Source of the DNA: Dermanyssus gallinae
Lineage: Eukaryota; Arthropoda; Arachnida; Mesostigmata; Dermanyssidae
Length of the DNA stretch: 64,000 bases
Direction of reading: 5' to 3'
Assembly: GCA_003439945.1 (NCBI GenBank)
Contig: QVRM01001450.1
Location: 544,501 to 608,500, forward strand
Under the pieces are notes generated by a model. The model was not told where the DNA came from. It saw only the letters and a program-made list of their open reading frames with translations, and ran no database searches. This document shows, piece by piece, positions 24,101 to 36,974 of this stretch; positions within the stretch are counted from its first letter, which is position 1; the number at the start of each line of letters is the position of its first letter. The position numbers and the translations under genes are program-made.

Positions 24101-26288
24101 AACCGCAGTTCCCTTAATATATGTGATTTATAGACTATATATATTTTGTAACCATTAAATCATAGATCGCACATATTAGGGCAATGCGCTTATAATAGAA
24201 ATAATTTTATTACAAAATCAGAGGCGCTTCGATTCGTATTATCATAACCGTAACTGGGAACGTTACCGGCTACCAGGTAACACCGTGACACAAGCCGCAA
24301 ATTCGTCCTCTCACCCTTAACATGGGACTCTATGGGAATCTGACATCGGGAAGCAGGACACATGATTTACGCTAATTAAATCATGAATCAAGCCAACAAC
24401 AATTTTGCATCAGAATGATCTCCATAAATGCGTACTTTCCCAAATATGTTCATATTTTAAAACCGAAATGACAAAAACTGAACGTTAAAGTAAGATAAGT
24501 AAGTGCTAAACGTAAAATTAAAATAAAAAAAATGCCCATTCTAATGTTTGTGAATTTATTCAAGATAACAATTTCTCGTTTGCTAATCAACGTTGGCTCT
24601 CATCCAAATAAAACAGGCAATTATTTTTGGAAAGACGCTGGCACGTTTGGTTTTCCTATGGAAGAGCTAAGTTATTCGCCATTGTACATTCTGTAAAGTT
24701 CTGTCCGGTCAGCCACATCGATATAACATATTGTGGGAACCTCACGGTCACTCCGAAACAAGACAATTTTGCTTCCCTTAATCCACTGGGAAAGTGCCTA
24801 TTTAGTTCATCTCTCTCTCTATATATATACCCATTTAGTATGGCTAGAACGTTCCTAGACACCCTGTATATGTACTAACATAAACCTAAATCCGAAAATT
24901 TGAAGGCCATTAAGGGACATTAAGAGTGACCGGTTTAATAAGCTGTATCAACATTTGGCATACCAGCACTATACAATAGATATAATTTGTCGAAATATAA
25001 ATAGAAACGCCACGAGTCAAATTGACACAGCGCGTAACGGAGCGAGTGGTAGGCATTTTGTTGGTAGGACTCCCATTAAAAAACAGCGCAAAACCGCCAC
25101 TTCCGGGTTGGTGAAAGTTGCAACGCTCTATGGTAACAACGAAGTTACGTCATTTTTTAGGAGTAACTGGAAATGCGGTTTGCACACACGGGCAGGTGCA
25201 GGAAACTCGTGTGGCATCGTGTGGGGCTCCAACCCGCTAAAAACCATTCGTCGCCGTTTCCTTACTCTACTGCGACTCCATCTACGAGAACGGCCGTAGT
25301 TGCCGATGCTGCTGCTGCTGACGCTGCCGCTGCCGCTGTTACGACAATAGCTCGTACTCAGTGCAAAAGGACGAACAAAGCCCTCGCGTTTCTGGGGTGC
25401 GATAGTGGCGATGCGGCGTAACGGCACGAGAGCTCGTAGTCGTTGTCAAATGCATGCATCCGCGCTAAATGATCGCATGCATTGTAGTAGTGCATCGTTA
25501 TGGAAATGCGCGGATAAATGAGAAATAGTGACGAAGAAGGCTGTGCCACGACCGTTATAGTTCTCACTGTGTGTCGTCTTATGCGTCGTCGTTTTCCGGC
25601 GTCGAGTTACGGCGAGGGCTCGAATTGAGGGATGTCGCCGCCGGGTCATTTAGCCACGCACGCTAGCCGCCACCCTTGTTCGTACGCCTGGCATCGAGTA
25701 TCGACAGCATCGAGTATCGACCCAAAGTAGAGTGGCGGAATTTTGCTATGTCGTTAGTCGCCCACTAACGGAGTGTGGAGACCTGCTGGCGAATAGGCAA
25801 GGGGAGGCATTCGTGCGAACGCGTTTTGCAAATGACGCAAACGCTCATGCCAGATCAAAATTCTCCTAATGTTACTGCAACCGAAAGCACAAGGGTGAAA
25901 GAGGGAGAGAGAGAGAGAAGAGAGCGAGATAGTGATGAGAGAGAGATAAAGGAAGAAAAATATGACTAGATATGAAAATGGATATCAAAGAAACTAAGGT
26001 CATTGAGGGAACGCTTTCTTTCAAGAGCATATATCCAAAGATAAGACAAAAACGACTACAGTGTACGTCCATTTGATCGGAATAATAGGAGCCGATAACG
26101 AGGAGCCAATAGCGATGATGCCTGCTATCGATAGACACGAACCAACAATCGTCATCGTAGTTAGGACTTCGGTATGGGTTTCTTTAGTCAGAGTCACTAA
26201 GTGGGCTAAATCAGGAGCGCCAGCGTAAGGCAGGGACAATAGGTTGATTATGGACGACACACTGGGGTATCAGACACGGAAGACAAAA
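24101..26288. other. Intergenic, no feature recognised
   Basis: No element recognised. A direct repeat of GCATCGAGTATCGAC occurs twice at about 25689-25722, and a CTG-rich patch lies at 25305-25340. Confidence 0.4.
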
Positions 26289-26291
26289 AGA

Positions 26292-26354
<63 letters not shown>
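26289..26354. repeat. (GA)n microsatellite
   Basis: Nearly uninterrupted GA tract. It produces an artificial poly-Leu/Ser frame on the minus strand. Confidence 0.95.
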
Positions 26355-26358
<4 letters not shown>

Positions 26359-27066
26359 ACTGAGTGGTCTGAGATGGCGACTTTCACCCTCATGTATGAG
26401 GCGGTCACGTTGGCCGTGCCGTTCGAGAACGGTGGAAGGCGGTAGGCGTCACGGTTTGCCGATGAAGCATGTCGATGGCTTCTGTCTACAATGCAGATGC
26501 TATTACAAACGCGTCTAGTTAACGCTGACACGCTGACAGACGCGTGCCCGGGGGCAGCTCGCGTGGCTCAATCTACATGTCGAAAAATCGTCGAGTGGTT
26601 ACTTTGCTCCGGAGAGGTAGAGAAAGCGATTCGTTAGCCTACTGGTTGGTTCGGGGGCCGAAGCACCCGCAGCTTGTACGATTGGGTCACGCTATCGCGC
26701 GATCAGATCTCAATGCACGTAAGAGTGAATGGTCCGACCACTACCGGCAGACTGAGAGTGGCCGCCTAGGTATGAGTTGCGCCCATATTAGTAGTCGTAC
26801 TAGTAGTAGTAGTAGTGTAATAGCTACGACAGATCCGTCTGCGATCGCCAAAGTGCTGCTGATACGCTATTATGCCTGCCATGCCAGTCTCGTTACGGCG
26901 CTTCCGGCAAGGTCCCCGTAAACGTGTGTATATATATATATATAGACATATATATTATGTATATTTATATATGTATATATAGACATATATATTATATATA
27001 TTACATCACAAATGTATATTTTGCTACACTTGAATAAATGATGGTACACGTATATTTAAAAGCTTT

Positions 27067-27113
<47 letters not shown>

Positions 27114-29040
27114 CGCGTACACTATAGCAGAAAACTCATCTACAGGTGTACCTGACGGGGAGACCAAATTGGGTAAATGAAAAATAAATTGTCCCCTTGG
27201 CATATCTATCCATTCTTTCTCTCGCTTTCTCTCCAATGTTGCATAGTAGTGCGCGAAGACCGGTTTCTAGCAGAACCTCCTTTAGACCGTTTAGACAATC
27301 CTGCCGCCATAGTATTATCCTACGCTGACGTACCTTAACCTTCTTGCGTGTTACCTTCTCCCACAGGCGGCGGCGCTCCACTGCTTACCGATCCTAAGGG
27401 ACATGTTCTGTTGCGCCTTTGAAACTTATTAAGACACACACACGCACTCTTGTATGTGCATATATTCATTCAAGTTTAGTTTCACCTTTTATTTAGTATT
27501 TACAGTAGCGATAATGGTAAGAAAATCAAATGTGATCAATATGCACCTAAGTACACACATACACACAATCATACATGTAAAACATATAAGGGCTACTCAT
27601 GGCATCGTCATTGTCAATTTTGTTAATGTGTTCACTTTGTTGCACATTTGTCGACGTCGTACTGGCCGCCATATTTAAAAACACATATGTCGCATGGCTC
27701 ATGATAAACCCCAGTATTACGAGCAACATGGTGTGTGAATCCGTGCAGTGCATATCTACCTACAATATGGTGGTGTATTCTGCAAAGGTTTTCTCACTCT
27801 AAGTATGACCTTGCTCTAGTAGAACCAAATCCTGAGCCGATTTCGGCTATATGGATCTCATATGTTTGAATACATTGAGGATATTCGAATGTTTCGGGCA
27901 ACTTGTATTGCTGCGTTAGTTGTTCCTCTGAAAGTGGGCTGTAGGTGACGAGGCGATTAAAAGACGAGTTATGTAAATCGAAAACGCGTTGTTAGTGTTC
28001 ATAATTTATCTTATCAAGGGCAAATATTTGCGTAGTGCGAAAATCGTTTCAAGCCAGACTAATGCTTCCGCCGGAGCAATGCTATTAGGTAAAGAGAGAG
28101 AGAGAGAGAGCTGCACTCAGGGAAGCCTCGCCGCTTCGGTGTGCTTATAACGAATCCGACCTCGGCGGTATAAACGCGTAAATGTTGCAAGTTCTTATAG
28201 CAAGTGAAACATGCGACTGGGCAGACCGGCAACGAGACGCGCAAACAAACAATAATGGGCTTAGGCTCGAAACAAATTGATCGCTCCAACGCTGGGTGCT
28301 TGACAACACCGTCATCGATAACATTTAGGTGGAACGCCAGTTGCGGCTAGTTCCTGGAGCACCATACTTCTAAATCCAGAGTTGAAGGCCGCTCGCATGT
28401 ACACCAGAAACGCTACACACAAATTGACCCTTTCGTAAAAGCACTATAGTCACATCTTTAAAACACACAGCAGTGCAGGCGAATATGGTAGATTGCTGTG
28501 GTCGGAATCCATGTTGCTCTCTTGGAAGCGCACGTTATATTTCACAAAAAGAGCTAATCTATCTACAAACAGACTCGCTAACGCTTGTACTACACATACA
28601 AGTTTTCTTTGCGACAGCTGAAACTGTGCGAGATTGTACTGCAATGTGTGGGTTTAATCGAATCGTTATTGGGCAATCTGGTGTGGCAGATCAACTACAG
28701 ATTGTAAGAAACATTTGACACTTGACAGATATGACAGATAGATATGTTAAACATAACCGCAGCACGTGCCTTAACTTTTTTATACCTAACTAACCGTAGA
28801 TACGTCACAAGTAGTGATGTAGTGACACCGCACAAGGTCATCGAAGACGAAATGATGAGCTGCTTCAACCCCTATGTTCCTGTTGTTGAAAAGGATAAAG
28901 GGCACACTTTTTAAAACTTCTGATAACCTGGAAGGAAGACGGATTGGCTGCAGTTACGGTTAAATGTTTAAAGATTATAACCATGTTGATCGTTTCTTTT
29001 GCATAAAAAAATCTGCAGAGAAGATGGGCGAGGGTTATAA
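26355..29040. other. Intergenic with TA tracts
   Basis: TA-rich blocks at 26926-27003 (two similar halves sharing ATATATAGACATATATATTAT) and 27070-27109. The 26544-26921 frame (125 codons) and the minus-strand frame at 27136-27381 have no motif that I recognise. The short frame at 27599-27802 begins with a hydrophobic stretch but is otherwise unremarkable. Confidence 0.4.
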
Positions 29041-29046
29041 AAATGT

Positions 29047-29136
29047 GATATATATACATAAATATATATATATATATATACATATATAATCAAGTTTATT
29101 TTCCGTATAATACATTAGATATATGTTACACACATC

Positions 29137-29173
<37 letters not shown>

Positions 29174-29367
29174 ATGGGTAACACCATATGTACAAAATAC
29201 GACTACACTTTTACCTTTGTTAGTTTGTTGAACTTTGCCGTATAAATCTAACAGAACGTAGTATTCTTGTAAATACAACTATCACTGCTGTTATTTTAAT
29301 GACCTTTAAAAATATGTTTATACGTATGTAACTAGCAATAGACCTTTTATTCAAATGCCTGCATACG

Positions 29368-29414
<47 letters not shown>
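29047..29414. repeat. Cluster of TA and CT microsatellites
   Basis: TA tracts at about 29047-29088 and 29139-29168, then (CT)n at 29369-29382 running into (TA)n to 29414. Confidence 0.9.
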
Positions 29415-29420
<6 letters not shown>

Positions 29421-29514
29421 GCTTGTAAGTATGTATATGTATTTCTACATCTGTATTCCCAAATCTTTCCAGAGACCATAGGAAAAGACCTTATGGTCTC
29501 ACTCTGATCCCTTT

Positions 29515-30135
29515 AGAGCATTTCGCATGCTTGTTTGAACAAACGATTCATGAGCGCTTTAGATGGACAACGCAAAATAGGCAGGTAGGCTGCGTACGAA
29601 GAAGCGGATTCGGTTTCGACACAGCGGTCGGGTTTGCTGGAGCTCTCGAAAAAGATTGTATTTTTTTCGTTTGATTTGTAAAATTTTGCTGACGGAAGAT
29701 TCCTAGCCACTCTTACAAAGTGTTGCGGGGGCGCCGCTGCCCTAAAGAGGAGGGCAAACCTAACAATCGAGGGCACCAAATAAGCGGTTTCAGCGCTGTT
29801 TCCACAGCACATACCTCTTGACCACGCTCCATATCTAGGAGCTAAAGAAGAGCAGCATCGTGCTACGAAACACAGCTTACAGCAGCCAGCTGCAATATTA
29901 AAATCGTTAAGCCGACCTCCTTGCCTATGCTGACGACCTCGTCCTCTGCGTCTAGTGCGGGATATCGATGGATGCGGACAGCGGGGCTTGCTCTCACTAA
30001 GAGCAAAGCGATTCTTCTAGTGGGACGCGGGAATAGCCCCGCTCCTTACTTGCTCATTAACAAAAGAAAAGATAATGCCAATATCGTTAACACGGCAAAG
30101 TATCTTGGTGCATTCCTTGACCGGGGTCTCTGAAG
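29515..30135 (+). pseudogene. LINE reverse transcriptase fragment, unassigned clade
   Basis: Around 29925 the plus strand reads LLAYADDLVLCV, an RT catalytic core, immediately followed by a stop. In the next frame (29921-30133) comes GLALTKSKAILLVGRG and later NTAKYLGAFLDRGL, the typical block after the core in non-LTR RTs. Upstream, ERFRWTTQNRQVGCV at about 29550 may be an eroded earlier RT block. Many stops and frameshifts; clearly dead. The sequence does not carry the FRRGGRLA signature of family B. Confidence 0.65.
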
Positions 30136-31650
30136 CCTGTCACTCTCAGGGCCGGGCAACGGAGAAAGCCCTTAAATTTGCTACTGACCAATAGCAACAT
30201 CTTTAGGTCCTGGCATTCAAGTGACGCATCATTATGTACGTGGCCAAGCCCAGTCGTCTCACAGGGCACTGACCTAGCCTGCAGGAAATACTCAGGAATT
30301 AGCATCCCACACGATTTTTTCCGTTGGCGTTTTAGACAATAGGAGGCGTAAATATAAGAGTCGTCGTTATTCAATGCAAAACTAAAAAAAAAAACATTAG
30401 ATTTTTACGTCAAAGATTACCGATTTTATGGCATTGAGATTAGACGATAAACCATACTGCTGAGAGCGATCGTGCGGCCGCAAATACTATTGGGGAGACC
30501 CTAGATATCTCAACACGTCCGCTCATCCTGTCGCTCTAAGCGCCTTTTATTTGAGAAAAATTACATATGCAGGTCCGTAGATCTATCTTCGAAAAAGAGT
30601 AGCTGCCTAATCATAGAGGTCAGGACGTTGCAACAGGTAAGAGTGAATCGCCTGCCAGCTGTAGCAGTACTCAGCGTTATTAGCCCCTGCGAAACTCCTA
30701 GAACAGTTTTTAGACGTTTTAGAGCCATTCCTTAACTCCGTCCTGCCATAGAAAAACTCTTCTATTTACATTTTAACCTGAGTACGTCTGCTTAAATTAT
30801 ATTATATATTATTATACTATATGATATAAATCATTACATCACTTTTCGGTATTAGAACAATTACATTGCACACATACGTGTTCGTTAAAAAATCAAAAAG
30901 GCATTCGTTTTAGTTCATCTTAAAAATATATAGAATGTGTTGTATATACTTATCCTGGAAATATGACGGTTTCATCACTCAAACAACTCGCGCTAACCGA
31001 CGCGTCTCATGATGTTATTTGGTACAAATAAGATCGACAGCGATTGAACGAGAGCGACACTTCTCGCTAGACAAATGAGGCTCAGTCCGTTGGCATAGCT
31101 TGTGGTAAGACTCATGCATAGGGAAGCGAGTGAGAACGTAGCGCTGCTCCAGAAGCGGTTCTATCCATGCATTGTCCAACAGTGTCCGATTTGTTGGTTA
31201 GCTCTTTTTAAGGGGGCGGTATTGTATTTCCGCAGCTATGAGTTCCTCTGATGGTGGAAAAGGAGAGAGCTCTGGGAGTGGGTCGGTATTTATCTCGACG
31301 GACTTTCCTTTCCTTCTAGTGGGGTAAAACCTACTTGAAGAGCGGAATTTACTTGTTAGGCGCAAGTCTTGATCCGAGTTCCCGCTCGAATGTTCCTGTT
31401 CTTTGGTTAGCTAATATGTGAGTGTGTGTGTGTGTGTATTGCACGCGCTTGCCAATCTGTCAATTGAAGCCGTTTTGCAACGTTTGAATTTTTGCACGCT
31501 TCCGCTATCGAGTTGACGTTCGAGTTGTTGCACTGGTTGCTGGTATGATGTCACTGAAAATGTAAGAGATTGATGAAATAGACGCGCATTTTCGTACAAA
31601 TTCGTGTTTTTGCTTGGAGCAAAGTCGGCAAGAGCTTTTCGTCAACCCAA
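30136..31650. other. Intergenic, no feature recognised
   Basis: May contain the rest of the LINE relic, but I could not align it. A short (GT)n lies at 31417-31436. Confidence 0.35.
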
Positions 31651-31652
31651 TT

Positions 31653-31654
<2 letters not shown>

Positions 31655-31684
<30 letters not shown>
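31655..31684. repeat. (TA)n microsatellite
   Basis: Clean TA tract; it creates poly-Tyr/Ile frames on the minus strand. Confidence 0.95.
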
Positions 31685-31688
<4 letters not shown>

Positions 31689-31899
31689 CATAGATAGCGT
31701 AATAAGCTTCTTTACTTGTATAATAAATTCCACACACGCTACCCCTCTTTCCCGTCAATTGTGTACACACATTTAACGATATGTTTTCTCCTGTTGAGCA
31801 TAGTAATTGCTCGCTCGCTTGATGTCTCGCTCGTCTATTGAGCGAGTTCTATTAATTCGTTAGAGGAAAATAAGCGTCTCGGGCCTCACCCGGTTTCTG

Positions 31900-33665
31900 A
31901 CGGTACTGGCGCCCGAACTGCAGCGTGTGGTGTCTGTTTCGAAGGCTGAGGCAGGCGACATTGGCGTCTTCCGTCGTCCTTCCTTCAGGCGACTGGCGGC
32001 TCCTTCTCCAGGTGCCATCCTATAGGCTTCCGAAGTTGTCGTTGTGTTCTTCGTCTCGTTCGCCGTCGCCTTTGTGGGTCGCTTTGGTCGCCAGGCTCAA
32101 GCAGCAGCAGCGACGACGTTTCTGCCATTCAATCTTGTCGACGGCTCACGACCGAACAGGCTCGACCTACCGCCGTACTCCAGGCCCACCTCAGATAGCC
32201 AAGCAGACACAAGTCTGCCAGCTTCATTCAACTTGATCAACTTCCCGTCCGCATGCCGGCCGGCCCGCCCGCCTGCACGAAGCTAGCTACTGAAGTAAAG
32301 GAAAGCTGACTACTGAAGGAAAGGAAAGCTGACTACTGAAAAACTGGCCACTGAACGAAGGAAGAAAACAAGAAATCAGAAGTCAACAAGAGGAGGAGGA
32401 GGAGGAAAAGACAGTCAAAGCAAGCTACAGCCAGAAGTTGTAGGCAGCACTCGCACGTGCAGCAAGCGCAGAAAACTAAGCAGGAATTACTCGGGGGGTG
32501 GTGGTACAACTACTACTACTACTACTACTACTACTACGACTTTGACTACTGCTCGCTGCATTAGTCGATTTCTGGCTATAGCTGTGTAGGGTTATAGGGT
32601 TTGACTGTGGAGGGGTCGATGTCTCCTCTCTGTGCGTGCGTAGCGAGGCGGGCACAGGACGGGAACAGGAGTTGTGTATGTGGATTTCTTCTCGTTTAGC
32701 TCTGACAAAGGCAACAGCCGTCGTTACCGTTGTAGTAGTTGTTGTTGTCGTTATTGTGGGTTGTTGTTGTTGTCGTTATTGTGGGTTGTTGTTGTTGTCG
32801 TTATTGTGGCTTGTTGTTGTTGTTGTCGTCGTCAATGTCGTCCTGATCGACGTTGTCTGTCTGTCGGATAGGGTCAAAGCGTAGCAGCCAACAGCAACGG
32901 TAGTGCCTGTAGCAGTCGTTGTAGCAGTAATAGTAGCCGCAGTAATAGAAGACGCAGCACCAGCTCCAGCATTGCCTTTGAAATCGACTATTGATGCGAA
33001 GGTTCAATATAATGAAATCCCGGTAGCGTCCGAGCGGAGGACGGACTTTCAGTCGGGCGCAACCCACCAGCCCCCCGCTAGACAGACCCCCGCCTTTGCC
33101 GCCGCCTTCACCAATCGGCCATTGGCCAGAACAGCTCACTCGACAAAACGAGGGGACACAACGAGAACGAGAAAGAGGGGGGGGGCGGCGAGAGCGCCCG
33201 CGCAAGAGCCTCACAAACGATGCCCTGAACAAATCGAGAAGATCGAAAATCGCAACTGAAAAGCGAAAAGAGACGATTGGAATGCTGTCGGAGAGATGAA
33301 GCCAGCCAAGTTACGACCAAGGAAAAAGAACCATGAACGCCACCAACTACTGGTGGTCCATGCTCTATTGCCGGCTACCCGACGATACGAGCGGCTGGCT
33401 ATTGCGGAGCCACTGACGGTGCCAGTCATAGCGACAGCAACACTTTCGGGGAAAAAAAACAGCCGCAGCAGCAGCAGCAATAGCAGCAACAACAACAACA
33501 ATGATAGTGATACCAGCACAAACAATAATTATATCGACGACAATAACGACAACACAGCGATGGGCTGACAGCAACAACAACAACAACATTAGCAATAATT
33601 CTGCTGGGCAATACCATAGCAATATAAGACGGAGCTAACATCATTAATAATAATAATAATAACAT
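31900..33665. repeat. Trinucleotide-rich region (CTA, GTT, CAA, TAA)
   Basis: Holds (CTA)n at 32508-32536, a GTTGTTGTTGTCGTTATTGTGG motif repeated from about 32737 to 32830, CAG/CAA runs at 33460-33590 and (TAA)n at 33643-33662. Several 80-140 codon frames here are low-complexity. Such regions can be untranslated exons of host genes, but I see no splice or coding evidence for that. Confidence 0.6.
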
Positions 33666-34137
33666 TTAGTTTAACAATGATTTATTATTACCAATATGTA
33701 CATGTATCACAAGTTCGAATATATTCGTGATATAACTTCCACAATACTGCTTATATTATTATTGCTTGAGTGTCGGTGATCACTCCCCATGATCTTGGCG
33801 TTTTCTCTCTGTAGTTTCAATGACACTCTCTGGCGGAGAAACGCGGTCGATCTTGGCTCCGCTGTGGCCTCAAAGAGCTTCTTCCCAAGCTTCTTTGTCA
33901 GTTCGAGTGTATTTTTGCCCCAAAAGCCAATAAACTCGAGACTAAGCGCCAGTATAACGTGGTCCTCAAGAAAATACGCAAACGTCGGCGGCGGTTACAA
34001 AACGAGTTGCTTGTCGCTTAACCTGCCCAAGGCCACGTAATATAACAGTATAACAATAAAAACTATAGGCAGTATAATTTTGATATCTAGATTCTGTGTT
34101 CATTTGTGATCAAACCCTCTTCGTGTGTAAAACTATA

Positions 34138-34225
34138 CAAACAGTTTGTTCTCCCGATCTTGGTATATGCCTCAACTATATGGAATCTGGGTTATTCTCT
34201 TGATGAAAGTAGATACTGACCGGTA
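34138..34225 (+). pseudogene. Small LINE C-terminal fragment
   Basis: One frame reads FVLPILVYASTIWNLGYSLD before a stop, the L-x-PILxYAS-x-W block found after the RT domain in many non-LTR elements. Weaker similarity may continue to about 34440. Too short to place in a clade. Confidence 0.5.
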
Positions 34226-34574
34226 TTCATAAAAAGTTGATTAAACGTGTTGCATACCGCTGTAACATTAGCGAAAATGCATTATTGAATGTGACACAAT
34301 ATTGTTGAAATGTTAGATAGAAATGAAATACGCACATTTATTCGCATATGTAAACGACCCGAACAAGCAGTGAGATTTGTTGAGATTAATACAAGAAACA
34401 CTCGCTCGAGAACCAATTTCCAAGCCAAAATGATTTAATATTATATTAAAAGCGATCGCTAACAAAATGTTTGCATGGTGCTTAGTACGTAAGTTTTACC
34501 TTGTACCACGCCTATGTTATCGATATCTATGCCGCCTGAAGGCCGGCTTGCAATAACCTTGTTCTGTGATCTCA

Positions 34575-34646
34575 ATAAGGCCCCCTGCTAAAGGGTGTAT
34601 GACTATATATGTATATAGTCATACACCCTTTAGCAGGGAGCCTTAT
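34575..34646. repeat. 72-bp near-perfect palindrome
   Basis: Two arms of 35 bases separated only by TG at 34610-34611. The one mismatch is eight bases from the outer ends. The inner part is TA-rich (GACTATATA), the outer arm is ordinary sequence (CCCTGCTAAAGGGTGTAT). It would form a very stable hairpin or cruciform. Confidence 0.95.
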
Positions 34647-34652
34647 GCTGGG

Positions 34653-34690
34653 CAGTCTGTTATATATATATATATATATATAACAGACTG
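34653..34690. repeat. 38-bp perfect palindrome with (TA)n core
   Basis: CAGTCTGT, a TA tract, then ACAGACTG, only six bases after the end of the palindrome at 34575-34646. Confidence 0.95.
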
Positions 34691-34699
34691 GCCACCCCT

Positions 34700-36580
34700 G
34701 GTTAGCGTCCTACTTACGTTACAGTCGCTCGCAGGCCAATCTGACACGAAGCTAAAATCCGACGGTCACGCGAAATAACATCCAGTTTTCCTTTTCCAGA
34801 GACAGCAACAGCAGCACCAGCTGGACTTTATTTGTATCCTGCTGGGGAGAGGGATGACTGACCAAACGGCGGGCGCCATCGGGCAGCGTCATCTTCCACC
34901 CGCCGGCGATGCTGTGACTCGATCCGGTGGTCCTGCACGCCGAACGCGCAAAGAGACCGTTATGGAGGAGAAGGATCACATTTCTGGCTGGAACTTGGAA
35001 CCACGAAATGTGAAACGATGCGTAGGTGAAGCTCTAAAGCAGAGCGTAGGAAGCAGAAGAACGCCGACCAGATGGCGGTTAAGCTTCCGTGGCGCCGAAT
35101 CTCGACGGAATCTTGGATTTTTCTCTCTGCTTCCCTACGTTTCCGCTTCTTCAGCCTCTCGACGCTGTTGGAGAGCGAGCTAGGAAAAGAAAAAAAAACG
35201 CCTAAGGAGGAATAAGAAATCTAACAAGAGAGAGAGAGAAAGAGAAATCCAAGATGGCGTCAACGCGAGGAACGTGGAAAATAGTCAAAATATCAAACTC
35301 ATTTGTAGGGCTAGCAAATTGCAACAATATATCACTCGACAAGCTAATTAAGGCTAATCTATGCATATATGTAAGTAAATACGAAAATATTTGCGAAGCT
35401 AATTACGTGAATTGTACACGATATATATATATATATATATATATATATGACAAGCATTGTTTACAAATGCCTTTACATGCGATTCTTCTTTGCCCTTTTG
35501 ACAAGTACCACAACAGCACACCAAATATTTTGATAATTTAAAACCCTGCTGCCCAACGTTTCGTATAACGCTTTGCAATGTGCTATTGATGCGATTGCGA
35601 AGAACAGTATACTTCCCACAAATGTGGCCCAACTATCCTGGAACGCCTTGTATATTTACGGAATCTCCCAGAATTTGTCCAAAAAACTTTGGATTCTAGT
35701 ACAAGTCGGTGAACAACGTTTTTCTAATGCAACAAAGGGCGCAAGTGTCCTCTTTTGGAGTGAGAGCGAAATTACCAAGCGTGGTTGTATCAGGCGTTTC
35801 ATCCTGACATATCTCGACCAAATCTGCGATTGCGAGAGCCCCGGTCACCCTGTAGACAAACCAATCCGACATGCGTGTTTCAATGAAAACCTTGCATCTG
35901 TCGAAAGGCGTCGTACGTTAGCTCAAAGAAGAACACATTTTGTATTGAAAATAAGTCTCAGGAAACTAGATTCATGGCAATTCTTATAATTTGACTTTTA
36001 TACTCAATTACCCACTTTGTAGATGACGTTTTAGCCCCTTTGTTTTATAGGAATTTTTTTTTGCCGAGTTGTACTAAATCCCAAAGGTTGGCGGACGAGT
36101 TCTGGGATTGAGTGTTAGAGATGGCGCACTAGTATGACTCTTCGTGGCAAAAGGTGACCGTAATAGGCCACACGAGTGTACACTTTACAATAACTCTATA
36201 AAGATCACTTTGACACCGTTTGATTGACACTTTGACACCCGCTCCCTCGATGTCGGAGCCGAATAGGGTCCCGTGTTAATAAAAGAGAAACATTGGCGGC
36301 CGCCAGATACAGAACGTACTGAAGCCGCTGACGTCCCTTCACTGTTAACACAAGACCCTAAGGTAGTCCAACATGGGAAGGGGATTTACGATAATCATAT
36401 CACGAATTGAACCACCATAAATATGGTACTAACAGGACCCCCGTCAAATGTACATTCTTGCAGTTTTTCTATGGACCTTGCTCGGAATACTAAGTTTTCA
36501 AGTTTCCTAGAATCACAGTTCTTGCAAACTCTTGTCAACGTTATTACTTGGCTTCGAGTAACCAGCATCAGTTTTCTGCC
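34700..36580. other. Intergenic with one (TA)n
   Basis: (TA)n at 35420-35449. The frame at 35573-35989 (138 codons) is the longest here; it has no domain that I recognise, and I leave it out as a gene. Confidence 0.4.
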
Positions 36581-36586
36581 GAACTC

Positions 36587-36638
36587 CTTGTTCGGTGGAG
36601 AAACTAGACACTGTGGCCTAGTTTTTCCACCGAACAAG
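36587..36638. repeat. 21-bp hairpin with 10-base loop
   Basis: Left arm CTTGTTCGGTGGAGAAACTAG (36587-36607) and right arm 36618-36638 are complementary at all 21 positions when one G-U pair is allowed. The sequence just before the left arm, at about 36570-36585, resembles the right arm as a direct repeat (GTTTTCTGCCGAAC). Confidence 0.9.
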
Positions 36639-36974
36639 TCGTTTACCCGCAATAGCGCATTTTATGAAGTGGCGTGCGGCCATCCACATCAGTATAACAG
36701 ATACTAGTAATTTTACTCTCACTATTCAAAGGACAGTTCCCCCCCCCCCCCTTTTATGAGAAAAATGATTTTGGAACAACTTCTATCACCACTTAAAATG
36801 TGTGTACAAAATTTATATAAAAAGCTTATGAATCATGGATGAACAACATTTTATAAGTGTGTGTATGTGTGCACATTCACTTATGATTCCTTAATACAAA
36901 AGTGATGTTTTGGATCATTCAGCCTGAATATGCATTTCGAAGAAATGTTGCAAGCATAAACTATTATCGCTGCT

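Noticed and set aside
26211..26531. Minus-strand frame with long Ser-Leu stretch
   Set aside because: Artefact of the GA microsatellite.
35573..35989. 138-codon frame as a gene
   Set aside because: No recognisable domain and no supporting signals; length is compatible with chance.
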